Shown: positions 10,002 to 21,165, counted from the stretch's first letter. The stretch is 40,366 nucleotides of DNA from Aphelidium insulamus (GCA_036784855.1 JAZDSV010000084.1:1-40366), one strand, 5' to 3'. Notes: generated by a model not told the origin, from the sequence alone. Program-made: numbers and translations.

Positions 10002-10274
10002 TCGCATTCTCAATACGATAGTAATACAATCTCCAATTAATCATATGTGCATGCATATGTATACACTTGATGTGACCTCCGTATCTGTCTGCCGCGTCAC
10101 TGACCTACTGTCGCGGCAGTCTCCAGAAGAGGCCATAACAAGGGATTTATTGTGTGCACATAGCGCCGAAGCATCAGACGCGGTTGCGCACTGGCGCGCC
10201 TGATGGCCGGCATGGTGCCAATGTGCAATGCTTATCTAATCTCACTTGCAATCACCAAACAGAAAGTAGTACAT

Positions 10275-11152
10275 ATGTCGGCCACTCTGCGCAACTCGAT
10301 CCGCCGCAGAGAGCACCGAGAGCGCGCACAGCCCGCCGCACGCCGCGAAAAGTTTGGCCTCCTAGAGAAGCACAAGGACTACGTGTTGCGTGCGCGCGAC
10401 TACCACAAGAAGCAGGACAGGATAAGTGCACTGCGTGGAAAAGCGCGTCAAAAGAATGCCGACGAATTCTATCACGCCATGCAGCGCCAGTCCACGCGCG
10501 TACGTATAGTTGCTCTGAATATATATGTGCATTGTATGTATGTAGTGTGGATAAACTAAATGTTCTGTTAGAATGGACTGCACGTGGCACATGAGCGGAG
10601 TGAAAAGTTCACTGCGGACGTGATGAAGATACTGAAGACACAAGATATCAAGTATATTCAGCTGCAGCGGGACCGCGCACGGGCCCAGGTGCTTGCGCTA
10701 CAGGCCTTGCCCACCATTGGCCCGCTAGACCTGGCCTCCGTGGACATTGAGCTGGCCAGTGACGGTAAAGTGCATTGGATGTGGACGCAGACGAAGAACA
10801 AGACGATCTCAGTGACGAAGCAAGTGAAGTGGATGTCGACGCTCGGCCACTGATATTGGCTCGCCATATCATATTTACCGCCAGCGACAGCAAAGAACAT
10901 GGCAAGGAATTATCTCCGGAGACTGACATCTCAGCTTCACCCGCACGGAAAGTACTCAAGCCGACGACCAGCCGCATAAAGCAGTTGAAAAAGTTGCGCT
11001 CGTGGCTGGTGCGCTTCGAGGCGCTGCAGCAGGCCGAGCAAGAATTGCATGTGCAGAACCTACTGGCCACCCAGAAAGGGCGCCGGCAGCCGGTGGGCGT
11101 CGATGCACGCGGCAACAAGACGTACAAGTGGCGCGCGGAGCGTCGCAATTAG
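10275..11152 (+). pseudogene. UTP11: UTP11 (U3 snoRNP/SSU processome), copy A, frameshifted
   Basis: The N-terminal exon (10275-10499) is typical of UTP11: basic start, then FGLLEKHKDYVLRARDYHKK and DEFYHAMQR. The intron is 10500-10571. In exon 2, copy A reads aaagtgcattgg where copy B has aaagtggcattag, so one G is missing near 10772; the frame then ends early at 10853. The remaining coding sequence continues in another frame to 11152. Copy A also has FTASDS where copy B has FADSDS; the latter better fits the family's IF-DS motif. I therefore call this a recent pseudogene of 37262-38140. Confidence 0.88.
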
Positions 11153-11266
11153 AATAGACAAGTAAGGGGTTGTGATTAGCGTTATCTGATTGGGCGGGGC
11201 AAGCAGGCTGCAGCGGTGCAGCCACGTTGCTTGCGCGCGTTTTCTACGATCAATAATCAAGTTGGC

Positions 11267-12250
11267 ATGAAGCAGACTATCGTGACCGTGCGTCTGGCAA
11301 CTTGCATTTTTGCCACTGTGACGCGTGCAATGCCCACGCATCTTGACAATGATGATAATGACGATGCTTTGGGCGCTATCGATCCGTCTGCATCATCGAT
11401 AGGGGGAGGCGAGATAGTTGCAGCGTCACCGCCGCGGCGTGAACTGCCCTCGGCCGTCGTGGTGGAGTGGATGACGCAGTGTCCAAACAGTGCACTATTC
11501 CTAGCATTCGATAAACATCACCTCAAGGCGCTCCGAACGATCTTGGGGCACAAAGGGCTATTGACATCCTGCGCAAATGCCGTCCAGTCCCCTAGCTGTT
11601 TGGAATTTGCACTAGAAGCCGGTGCTCCCCCTTCTCAGCTCGCCATGGAAGCATCCAAACAATACTTCTTTAAGGTGCTGCAGCACTTGTATCGCTTGAG
11701 ACCGACCCTGCCCATTAATGATGGTCTTTTTTATCGCCACGCTGCGACTGCTGGTGATGTGGATATGCTGGAGTGGCTGTGGGCGCACAATTCTCCAGGA
11801 CAAGATGAAATCTGCGTTGCTGCGCGTATGGGGCATAAACATGTATTTGAGTGGGCAAAAGCGCACCACATTGCTATCAACTCACTAGTGACACAATTAG
11901 CAACGTGTAGCGGTCACTTGGAGTTGTTGAAGTGGTTAGTGGCTAATAACTGCTCATACATTGGAAGCAATATCTGCTGGGAAGCAGCAGAGCGCGCGCA
12001 TTTAGAAATCCTGCAGTGGGCGGTATTGGAGCAACGTATGCAGTGGAATGGGAGAGCTTGCGTGGCGGCTGCTAGCAATGGGCACTTGGCGGTACTTCAG
12101 TGGCTACATGCCCAGAATTGCGCGGAATCCTGGAATGTAGAAGATATTCGAACAACGCTGCTGAAAATGGCAAGACTGAAGTTATTGAGTGGCTGGACAG
12201 TTTGGTGCAGGCTGATAACAACGGCGAAGCAGACACTTAATGATTATTAG
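11267..12250 (+). pseudogene. Secreted ankyrin-repeat protein, copy A, C-terminal frameshift
   Basis: The ATG at 11267 opens the same protein as 38255-39229: a signal-peptide-like start, an Asp-rich linker, then ankyrin-type repeats with the LEWLWAHN / LELLKWLVANN signature. Relative to copy B one G is missing near 12155 (cgaacaacgctg against cgaacaagcgctg). This replaces the last roughly 26 residues with an unrelated 29-residue tail ending at 12250. The core repeats are intact, so a protein could still be made, but the pattern matches the decay of the other copy A genes. An Arg also replaces Leu in the hydrophobic leader (TVRLATC against TVLLATC), weakening the signal peptide. Confidence 0.75.
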
Positions 12251-12576
12251 TTCCTACTCTAGAAAAAAACCCCTAACTCCTCGGTGGGATTCTCCGTGCT
12301 GAAGTCTACGTTTTTGGTGGAGATGGCCAGTGAGAGAAAGGCAGGGAACAACTGAATTTCGATTCTTTCAACAACAATCCCGACCATAGATAGATAGATA
12401 GTTGCCTCAGCCCGGAGGAGATCCAATGTCCAAAACATTTAATCGCCTGCTAGCACTGTTTTTGCACAGATATCTCAGCTAAGACGCAAAGCAATTCTGC
12501 GTGGCGGCAGCACGGAGATGGCTGATCAAGTTCGACAGGCGGCAGGGACCCGATCCAACAGCCATAAGCATGCCAG

Positions 12577-12801
12577 CCACTGAAAAACGTGGAGGGCGTG
12601 TGAAGGCGGTTAAGGCTCGGGTGTCTCTCCCCAGAAACCGGCGTCGGATCCCGCACCTGCTCAAACCAAAGACACCGAGAAGGAGTACGTGCCGCCATTA
12701 GAATGCTGAGGTCTACTGCTGTTATGTCAGTGCAGCCGAAGTCCATCTGTACTGGACAAAACTTCCAAAGAAAAAGGGTATGTCACATGTCGAAACTGCG
12801 C
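12577..12801. other. Unrelated spacer between duplication copy A and the UTP11 fragment
   Basis: About 225 bp not shared with copy B. It is bounded by the same 7-mer, ccactga, at 12577 and 12802, which suggests microhomology-mediated joining. No gene is recognised. Confidence 0.5.
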
Positions 12802-13106
12802 CACTGATATCGGCACGCCATATCATATTTACCGCCAGCAACAGCAAAGAACATGGCAAGGAAGTGTCTCCGGAGTCTGACATCTCAGCTTCACCCGCAC
12901 GGAAAGTACTCAAGCCGACGACCAGCCGCATAAAGCAGTTGAAAAAGTTGCACTCGTGGCTGGTGCGCTTCGAGGCGCTGCAGCAGGCCGAGCAAGAATT
13001 GCATGTGCAGAACCTACTGGCCACCCAGAAAGGGCGCCGGCAGCCGGTGGGCGTCGATGCACGCGGCAACAAGACGTACAAGTGGCGGGCGGAGCGTCGC
13101 AATTAG
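12802..13106 (+). pseudogene. UTP11: Third UTP11 fragment (3' end only)
   Basis: This stretch repeats the last roughly 100 codons of UTP11, including RIKQLKKLHSWLVRFEALQQ and the terminal KTYKWRAERRN, and ends at a TAG. It shares ccactgatat, tttaccgcc and gcacggaaagt with copy A rather than copy B, so it most likely derives from the copy A lineage. It has no promoter, start or N-terminal exon and is inferred to be a dead fragment. Confidence 0.88.
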
Positions 13107-13480
13107 TATAGAATAGAATATACCCCCCCATATACATCCCCCCGGTTTTATAGTCGCTACTATTACTGCCGCCTTTAGTCTATCAGTTACTCTCTTAGGC
13201 TAAAATGCTGTCGGGATTTCTATCCCATCTAATCCCGACTAGACTACCTGTGACACGCCAGGATTCCACGTCAGATTCCACGCACTGTTTACAGCGGACA
13301 GATTGAGTCTATGATAAACGTGCTACTACTGATTTGGACTAGTCCCGTCGAAACTGACAGGCACCGTCACCCGTATACTGGCAATCCCAATTCCAATCCC
13401 AGCGGACTCTGCGGAAACAGGGACAAATTCACATTAAAAACAATGATTCAAATTTATTTTCTCCGCCAATACTATACAAA
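13107..13480. other. Intergenic region, no gene seen
   Basis: AT-rich to mixed sequence with a C-run (about 13125-13145) and several short repeats built on attccca/atcccg. I see no coding or RNA gene signal. Confidence 0.4.
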
Positions 13481-13768
13481 ATGCGCACAGTCATCCCATG
13501 CACCACCGTCAGGTCCACCTATCTCAAGACACTCCCGTTGGACACGGTGTACACGGACCCTCGCAACAGCCACGTGTACCACATCACATACGAAATGATT
13601 TCCACTGCAGCACTGAATCAGCGGAAATGCAATGTCCTCATAGCAGATGCAACACGACAAGTCTTGGCGCGTCAATTGATATTCAATTTTGACTGATTTG
13701 TCTTTCACTTGTTCGTCATTCACTAGTTCCTCTTTTTTCATCATGCATGAGAGGATAATATAATTCAA
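13481..13768 (-). pseudogene. RING/SIAH-like zinc-finger remnant
   Basis: The minus strand encodes LSCCICYEDIAFPLIQCCSG followed by NHFVCD, the spacing of the first half of a RING or SIAH-type finger (C-x2-C, then C-x-(S)GNHFVC). Past this point the expected second half (CEGPCTPCPT) lies in another frame at about 13570-13545, so a frameshift has broken it. No start context or upstream domain is evident in the same frame. It lies downstream, on the same strand, of the kinase remnant at 13806-14003, and the two may be parts of one dead kinase-RING gene. Confidence 0.5.
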
Positions 13769-13805
13769 ACATTCATTTATTATTCTTATTCCATTATTCG
13801 ATTAT

Positions 13806-14003
13806 TCACCTATTCTCTAACCATCCAACCTCTCCTTGCATTACTTCAAAAATCACAATTGACAGCGAGTGCATATCTCCAGAGAACGCTGCTTCCATTG
13901 TTGGGGTGTCCATATGCAATCGGAAGCGTTCAATCACTTCTGGTGCTGCGTATGACAATGTCAGCCCGCGCTGGTGAAAGCTTTGACCAATTGTGCAAGT
14001 CAT
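13806..14003 (-). pseudogene. Protein kinase fragment (subdomains VIII-IX)
   Basis: The minus-strand frame contains YAAPEVIERF, matching the kinase APE motif, and then SGDMHSLSIVIFEVMQGEVG, matching the D-x-[YH]-S-x-G-[IV] helix of subdomain IX. The usual Gly is Ser (SLSIV). The catalytic HRD and DFG segments are not found upstream, and the frame stops right after VGWLENR. It is a remnant, not an active kinase. Confidence 0.55.
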
Positions 14004-14178
14004 CCGTATCTATACATGCGAGGTCAGGTTGTGGAAATGAAACTCAAGAAAAAAAAAGTTCCTGAATATCGTAATAATATTTTGCCAACTGTGTTTTATA
14101 AACAGAAGAAGTGTCTGGTCTGTCTCTTTAGACAGGAGTCATTGAAGTGTCTGGTGTATTGATAGTGTATTGAAGTGC

Positions 14179-16235
14179 CTAGTCAACCGACAGCAGGGCT
14201 TTCCATTGTTTCGGAGTCCATTGCTTTCCCGACACACCCATAAATTTATCAATCTGTTCATCTGTAGCCACCAACCAGCCATTTTTCTTCGATTCGGCAC
14301 CCGAGTCACCGCGAATCACATAACTTGATGTAAACTTCTTGTTAGGGCCCAACTTTGGCAGCGCGGCACCTTCTTTCAGCTGATACCCGATAATGCGACT
14401 TCTATGGCCCATGTTGTCCCACACGACTATAATCACGTCGTAGCGCTGAAACCTGGCGTGGGGCGGATAGTAAATGCCGATATGCGACTTTTGACCATTT
14501 GGTATCAACCCCAGGAACTTGTCGACGTCTTCGAGAGTAACCATGACTCCGGCGAAGGGCTCGTTATAAGATACGGTGTACGCGGAATTTCCGAGTCCAG
14601 TGAAACCGAACGCTCTGAGATCGAATATATCTACATCAAAGAGTCCAGCGAGACATCGGACAATTAACGTGACAACGAAAAGAACCTCCCAACCATCACC
14701 TGAGGATTCCTTTGCAGATTGGAAGTCATTAAACAGAGCGACGATGTGTTTGAGCATGTATCGGATTTCTGTGCTCACTGTGCAATCCGGATGAGAGAAA
14801 CGATTGAGGGCTGCAATCATATGGTACGGAATCCACTTGATTTTGAATTCCCCCAGATCGCGCGAACTATCCATCAATTGTAATAGCGGCTCGGGTATGT
14901 AGGGCTCTCCAGTGATGAAACTGGCCATCAATAACTTGATACTTGTGTCCGTGATATCCTTGATGCACAATTTAATGGCATTTTTACGTTTCGTCGTTAG
15001 CGCGTCACTCCTGTGTGCCTCGTGTATCACAGCCGGAATGAGTCCATAGTTAATGGCTTGGCGTGCATTCAAGTTGGGCCAGTCGAAATTAGTGACAGCC
15101 ACCTTCAAACTCGGGATTAACGGCAGCTCGAGCAAAGAAACACCCCGGCTACTCCGGCTGTCCATATATGCTGACAAGTCCGAGACAGCAGAGAGCACGT
15201 GCGACGAAAACACAAAATAGCGGTTCTTGAAGATCAGAAAGTTCACCTTGAGGAACCGGGCAAACTCTTTCGCAGCGGCGACAGTGACAACAGATGGCGA
15301 TACACCTTCCTTGCATTCCAGAACCTCCAGCAAGTTCAACTCGTCTATCAACAGGACGCAATGATGATCACCAAGCCAGTCCAAGATTTGCTGGGGTCTC
15401 ACATCGACTGACGCGGTAAACGTGTTGTTGCCATCACCACCGGGCATGGCGGCGAATGCGATGCGGCGACAGAGAGCAGCGACGGGGTCATCTTGCTCCC
15501 ACGGTTCCAATGAAGAATAGTCATTGAAAGAAACGAAGATGATACACGCGTCCTTCAGAGTGGTATCTTTGAGCATCCTACCAATCTCCTTCAACGCACG
15601 TGTCTTGCCGCCTCGGCTGCAACGCACCAGCGCCATTGGCTCAACACGTGAGCTTCCATCAGAAGCCAAAAAATTGGTGCGAATCTCGGCAACGGCATCG
15701 ACAAGCCAGTCTGGACGTGCGGTGAATGGCGGCGCATCACTTTCGATAGCTGGAGGCTGAACTTCACTGGGCTTAAGGAGCTTCGTCATGTCAAACGGCT
15801 TCAGGTCAGGCTCATCGTTGAGCCGACGCTTCTTCGAGCCTGCTGCTGGTTAGAAAATTACAATGAGCAATGCGCTTACCCGTGCTTGGATGGAGTGCGT
15901 TGTTACTTGACATACCAGTGCTAAGGGGGGCGTCTGTACAGGGTTAGTCGTAGTATGACGGAATTGTGCTACTCACATTGCTGCGGTAGAGCAAACTTGA
16001 CATTTAGCGGGTGATCCTCAGAAGACAGAGCGACCAACTCATTCAGAGCCTGTGAGTGCCGGTACCTTGTCAGGTCGTCGGGAGAGTGGACGGTGACATC
16101 GCTCGCATCGACACCCTTCAGCTTGGGCTGGGTAGTGCAGAGGTATTGGACCAGATCCATGACGTCGCTCATACCGTCGATGTTGATGCGAACCGGCCCA
16201 CCGCCGACGCTGTATCGAATCCACAGAGCTGCCAT
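14179..16235 (-). CDS. Crinkler-type protein: Ubl-like header, NTPase, REase-like C terminus
   Basis: Exons 16235-15977, 15933-15916 (only 18 nt) and 15845-14179 join in frame to 647 codons. Residues 1-86 look like the ubiquitin-like header of the CRN/Crinkler class. A basic stretch GSKKRRLN (95-102) is NLS-like, fitting nuclear action. The NTPase has Walker A RCSRGGKT (167-174) and Walker B CVLLIDELN (about 255-263). Near the C terminus, YDVIIVVWD (561-569) and GYQLKEG (579-585) fit the D...QxK pattern of restriction-endonuclease-fold nucleases, with D562 or D569, Q581 and K583 as candidate catalytic residues. In oomycetes and chytrids such proteins are effectors; elsewhere they have been proposed to act in intragenomic conflict or defence. 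The gene is intact, so it may be functional. Exact subfamily is uncertain. Confidence 0.82.
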
Positions 16236-16239
16236 TTTG

Positions 16240-16984
16240 AAAACGAAATGAGAACGAGAAAGAGAGACGCGAACAAAATTTTATCTTATCGGCGTTCTGA
16301 TTGGTTGAATTTGCAGCACGAACAATGGGCTCGGTCACTATACCTAAGTGGCTGCACAATTTGGTATTTAGTGTTTATTAGAATTAGTATTAGTAGACCG
16401 GAGAACTGCAGCCGCCAGTAACTGGTGCAGCCAGCTCAGACTGCAGGAAATCACACAATGCTGTCCCACAGAGAGTTGAACGAATATAACGCGAGGCACC
16501 ATTGAGCGTACACTAGCCCCTTCAATTGAAAATTAACTTACCGCCCGCATCAAAAAACAAAAAGCAATTTGTCCGTTCTGCTCTTGGCGCGTGCACAGTC
16601 TGAGCAATTTGTAAATAATTTGCATCAGCCGATGGCAACTTGCTCCTGTACATATGACAGGCATTCTTCTACAATATAGCATTTCAACTGCCACCTATAT
16701 GTCAAGGTTCAAATCCATGGCCACCTCCTCGTACTTTCCGCATAAGTCACGACCGCTATTGGTGTATCTTGACCGTATGTATCCCAACTGATTACAATCG
16801 AATAAGCTACTTCGGCTGACTTGGAGCAGCCGGTACTAGAGTATCCAACGTTGTAAATTATCCGGCATAACGTATATATAAAGTAGATAATATATACCCG
16901 CTGAAAGCACCTAGCCTGCACCCGTTCAATAAGCCACCCAACGCGATACGTAGTCATAAATGTCTGTTACGGTGCCTAGCACAG
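16240..16984. other. Region upstream of the Crinkler-type gene, no clear gene
   Basis: About 745 bp of AT-richer sequence that would hold the CRN promoter. A minus-strand open frame at 16957-16709 contains a hydrophobic Tyr/Ile-rich stretch encoded by TATATA-like DNA; I do not regard it as a supported gene. Confidence 0.4.
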
Positions 16985-17293
16985 CCCTAATCACAGCACT
17001 GCCGCGCGTTCCATTTGTGGGTCATGTTGCCGTTCTCGGGTGTCATGTGGCGCACCAACTGCTCCTGGTCGGCACACCGCTGCAAGTGTATGAACAATAT
17101 GTGTAGCCAGGCAGCTGTGCGCGGTTGTTCCATCATCCCAGCCAGTCTGGAAGTGAACTCGGTGTACGATAAGAAGCGCACGGGAACCGTCGACCTGCTG
17201 AGCGGTTTCTGGCCATTGCCCTGGATTTTGGACCTGTGAGGCCGTCCAAAAAGTGAGATTCGCCGCATAGTTCCACGGCATTATTTGCGTCAT
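16985..17293 (-). pseudogene. Degenerate coding fragment, unknown
   Basis: Two overlapping minus-strand frames appear to be halves of one protein. The first (17293 to about 17190) reads MPWNYAANLTFWTASQ; the second (about 17190 to 16988) reads FLSYTEFTSRLAGMMEQP and AAWLHILFIHLQRC. A single frame change near 17180-17200 would join them. Composition looks like a real secreted or membrane-associated domain, but the family is not recognised and no intact version is in the window. Confidence 0.35.
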
Positions 17294-17305
17294 AATTTCG
17301 AATAT

Positions 17306-17866
17306 TCAATCTTTTGCAACTGTGTGGATACAAAACAAGAAGCCCAATATAGCCGTCCTGTCACATTGATGAAATTTTCTTTTCTTGTCTTCAAATCCGC
17401 TCGCCGTTTTGCCGTTCTTGTAGACATACATAAATTGCTCATCAATCGTTTCAGCGCGGCTGCAACGCTCCCCAAAGAATTTTTCAGCTTTAGTTGCGCT
17501 TGGCATTGCCGCTGGGATATTTCCAGCGAGCTCGTGAGGTAACATGAATTCCGCGTTTTGCGTCTGTAAAAATTCAGAAAGACCATACTCGGCGGTTGAT
17601 CTTGTGTATTTAATGTTTGGCTGAAATGAGGCGTCCGAGTGGATCGAGAATTCGCAGTTGTCAGCAAATCCCTCAAATGTTTTCAAGCTGCCGGCGAAAT
17701 GCTTTGTCAGTTCACTTGGACAATACTCTTCCCATGCTCTCCCTATACTTCCAGGATCGTGCAACGCTTGCTTCATCCTACATATTGTGTTGTTGTCGAA
17801 ACGTTCGCGATATTCACAGCCAGCCAGTACTACTAATATAGCATTAATGACCTTTATTTTTCTCAT
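17306..17866 (-). CDS. Predicted small secreted protein, unknown function
   Basis: A 186-codon frame opens at the ATG at 17866 with a short basic-hydrophobic leader (MRKIKVINAILVVLAGCEY) that could be a signal peptide. The mature part has six further Cys, many charged and aromatic residues, and no recognised domain. No intron is needed. It is more AT-rich than its neighbours. It is transcribed divergently from the gene at 17973, with 106 bp between the two ATGs, so the promoters must overlap. It could also be the surviving part of a longer gene; confidence is moderate because only an open frame and leader support it. Confidence 0.5.
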   Translation of the reverse strand: MRKIKVINAILVVLAGCEYRERFDNNTICRMKQALHDPGSIGRAWEEYCPSELTKHFAGSLKTFEGFADNCEFSIHSDASFQPNIKYTRSTAEYGLSEFLQTQNAEFMLPHELAGNIPAAMPSATKAEKFFGERCSRAETIDEQFMYVYKNGKTASGFEDKKRKFHQCDRTAILGFLFCIHTVAKD

Positions 17867-17972
17867 TTAGTTGGTACTGCCGACCATAGCATACAATAGC
17901 ATGATAAGAAGTAGTCCAGCAGCACACACAGCAGCACACAGTTGATGTGGAAATGATGATTTTGATTAGCAA

Positions 17973-20900
17973 ATGATGTTTACTGCTGTGGCCATTGGCG
18001 CCGCAATATTATTTTCAAGCCGCGTGCTGGGTGCCACGATATCCTTCGTCACAGACACGGCGACTGCACCGTCCATAAAATGGCTCAAGGTTCACCAAGA
18101 ATGGCGGCGTGCTATCAATTTACTAGCTGATGGCGGCACCGCCAACGTTCGTGCCGTGGCAACGACGCGGGGAACGGATTGTCTGGGTGGCCATCAGTGG
18201 CTGGTGACAAGCTGCGACACTGACGCGACACTGGTGGCACGGTGCAGCTCGCCATTCCACGGATGCGCGGCGGCAAACGCGGACCATGTGGTGGTGATGA
18301 CGCCGCGCACTGATCCGACGCTTATTGGTGCAAACCGTCTGGCTGTCTACTACTCCGTGAAAAACGCGTCCACGACGTTTGACGCGCTTCACACGCTGTA
18401 CAATTGTGTGCTGCCAAATCTCGGGTTTCGATTCCTTCTGCACTACAATGGTACAATTCAGGTGTCTAACTTGGGTTGGCACTAATGCTGCCCGCAGCAC
18501 CCATCGTGCCATCCTTGGCCACCATCAAGGCGCGATTGTCTAGCGCCAGCACAGAGCGGCTAAAGTGCAATGATGTGGCACCGCAATTCTGGCATGGCAG
18601 GTGGCACACGCACACGCAGCATCCTCTGCCGCTGACAAACGTTCTGAACGGTTGATCCTCTATTTTGTTGAAGTCCTCATTCACGCTCACCTCGTGGCAG
18701 GATGGACCGATGTGGCAGACTTGGGTTCGTGTCCGGAGTCGAGCGCTTTGCAAATTGTGTATAATAAGTCCCATTGCAGACAGCTGGGACCTGGTGCGAG
18801 ACATGTTGCGCTGGCTGGTTGCAAACGGTCAGCGCTCGTGGGAGTGGGTGCTGTTGTGGCGGGTGCCGCGCGGCAACGTAGCTGCGCCGTGGAGCATACC
18901 TGATGATGTACGAAGTTGTCGCCTGCGCACCCTGTTCACCTTGTGTCGCTCGTTTGGCGTCCAGTGCGGTGTGGATGCCCCGTTGGCTTTGATGCAGCAG
19001 CACAGCTTCATGCTGGTGAGAAATCGGCTCACGGGCGACACGTCGCAGCAGGAAGACAACATTCGCGCTAATCGTACGTGTTGTGTCTATGTAGTCTAGG
19101 GAACACAAAGGTAATTATATTTGCAGTGGACTGGCTGATGCGAGACTTGGGCGCCGCGTTTGTCAGCACCGAGAGCGGGAGCACCGAGTTCACCCGACCA
19201 TCTTGTGCCAGGTTAGCCGTAGCACTTGCGGCTTGTTAATGTCTCATCGCGGGGAAAGAATGCTGCAGCTTATAAATGTCGCTGCAAAGCACCTGCTTGA
19301 AAACTACGGCGCCACGCTGCCCATCAAGATGCACGTGTCACAAGGTGCGTATATAATTAATGCAAAGGAAAATTCTTTGTTACATCTCCCCGCAGGTCAG
19401 TGGTGCAGCGAGTACCGGGATCCGCGCCCAGGGCATGAAATGTCACGGCTCAACTTCAACTTTCTGCCAGCGATTTCCGACAGCAACGTCGCATTCATGC
19501 CGCACACTGTGCAGCTGTACTCTGTCGATGATCCGACCCTTGGCGTGTATGGCAATCGGGATTTCAAGTTTGTCCGCGACTGGGCTGCGTGGGGCCGGTC
19601 TGCTGGCCGGCAAGTGTGGTGGTACCCCGAGACGGCCTACTGGTATGATCTGTTGTATATCTGTACAATGCATGTGTATGTATCATGGCGTTGACTGCTG
19701 CACGCAGGGTCAACTTTGATATTGATGTGCCGCTCTTCCTGCCGTACTATGCCAGCGCGCGACTCCATGACTTTGTCCGACTGAGCGACTGTTCTGTTGC
19801 CGCCGCACCGCAGCTGCACGGACAAGTTGTATTCGAGTCGGGCTGGGAGTGGACTTACTGGCTGCAAAACAGCATTGTCGCTAATATTGGCGCTGTCGAT
19901 CCATGCGGCCAGCCAAACGTGCTTGACGCTGCTCTGAACCGCGCGCTGTCCGGCCTTACCCTCGGCGACGGCATGGGTGATGATAATGGCCACACGTCGT
20001 CCGTGGCCACGTGGTTGAAGAGCGTGATGGATGCTCAGCGTCGGCTATTGGTGGTACCGCGGCACCTTCCAAACGGTGCCCAGGTGTCTGGGATGGCATA
20101 CCTGGTCGGGCAGGACACATGGTCAGACTTTGGCTCGCTGTTCCAACAGTGCGTTGACACCCGCGACATAATGGATGTACAATAACTGTGTTGCAGCTTG
20201 ATGGCAACGCTGCCAAAGCGCGCCACAGGTGGAATGGAATTGCAGCTGGCGTGGCTGGCGAATAGCACAATGTATGCGGACCATATCCGACCGCTGCTTC
20301 TCGACATGGAGGCGCAATTCGAGCCGATGGGACGCGAGTTTAAGCGCCGAATCGCCATTCACTTTGCCGCGGAAGCCTCGAGTTATGCCCGCGACATTCA
20401 TGACTCGGCACTGATGCTTGGCTACCGCGCCCAGTTTGTCCGCCTGCTGTACGATGCAGCGTTCCTGTCCTCTGGTTGGTGCAGTGATGTCCTTCCTCTT
20501 ATTCACATTACAATCTATATTGATATTTCAGGTATCGGCGAGTCCGAGGCACTGTTGCAGTCAGCACACAAATTGCTGTTTAATAAGGCTATGAGCCTGG
20601 TTCGGCAACGTGAGAGCAAGTACCGACCAGCAGGTGGCAAGTCTGCAGCGCAAATGTCCCGCTGGAGCACCGCGAACGCCTCTACAGTGTACCCATTCAA
20701 CGATCTGTGGACCGTGCATCGGCTGTACTTTTGGATGCGCGAGTACAGAATCGCCGAGGCCCGGGTCAATATTCGTCACGGCGGTCTGTTGGCCGGCTGG
20801 CGCTGGTGGCACCGACTGCAACCCTGCTTCATGAACCGGATCAACCCGCTGACAGTTGTGTGGGGCGCAGACAGTTGGCCGGCGCGGCTTGCCCAGCTGA

Positions 20901-21055
20901 TGCGTCGCCTCCTCGACATCGCAGACCTTCGGTGGCGCAGTATGTGGGGCGATCCCGCTGGACAACTCTGGCGGCCGTGGTGGCGAGACATGTTTATCGC
21001 GGTGGAGTGTCTGTCGGTCCCGGTCACGGAGCCGCTTGACTGGTTCTCGCCGTGA
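17973..21055 (+). CDS. Large predicted secreted Trp-rich protein, 9 exons, unknown function
   Basis: Proposed exons are 17973-18450, 18498-18650, 18780-19073, 19127-19211, 19259-19344, 19396-19642, 19708-20148, 20197-20474 and 20532-21055. They join in frame to 861 codons. The leader MMFTAVAIGAAILFSSRVLG is a good signal peptide. The body is rich in Trp and aromatic motifs, such as YGNRDFKFVRDWAAWG, VWWYPETAYW, FDIDVPLFLPYY and FESGWEWTYWL. From memory, these resemble a large uncharacterised family that also occurs in bacteria and may be glycoside-hydrolase-like; that is unverified. No catalytic residues are assigned. Exons 1-3 are the least certain, because the intron 18651-18779 (129 nt) is longer than the rest and intron 1 uses a weak GTACAA donor. 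Confidence 0.68.
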
Positions 21056-21165
21056 TGTGATGTGCAATATCCAGAGAATACTCTGTGGCTATTGTAGTGT
21101 AGATGGCCACGTGATGCTACACATTATGCAATAGACCATACACGCATTGCATATATGCAGCAGAT

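Larger units (their letters stand above)
9667..12576. repeat. Segmental duplication, copy A (about 2.9 kb)
   Basis: This block matches 36662-39565 in direct orientation at a spacing of about 27 kb, with scattered substitutions and small indels. It contains PMP3-like, UTP11 and secreted ankyrin genes in the same order. The left edge abuts the tail of LINE copy 2; the right edge is the shared agcatgccag at 12567-12576. All obvious gene-breaking changes are in this copy. Confidence 0.95.

Noticed and set aside
18466-18804. Minus-strand Cys-rich protein opposite the large secreted gene
   Set aside because: The frame looks coding-like, but the plus-strand exon joins in phase with flanking exons across good introns, so the antisense frame is taken as a shadow.
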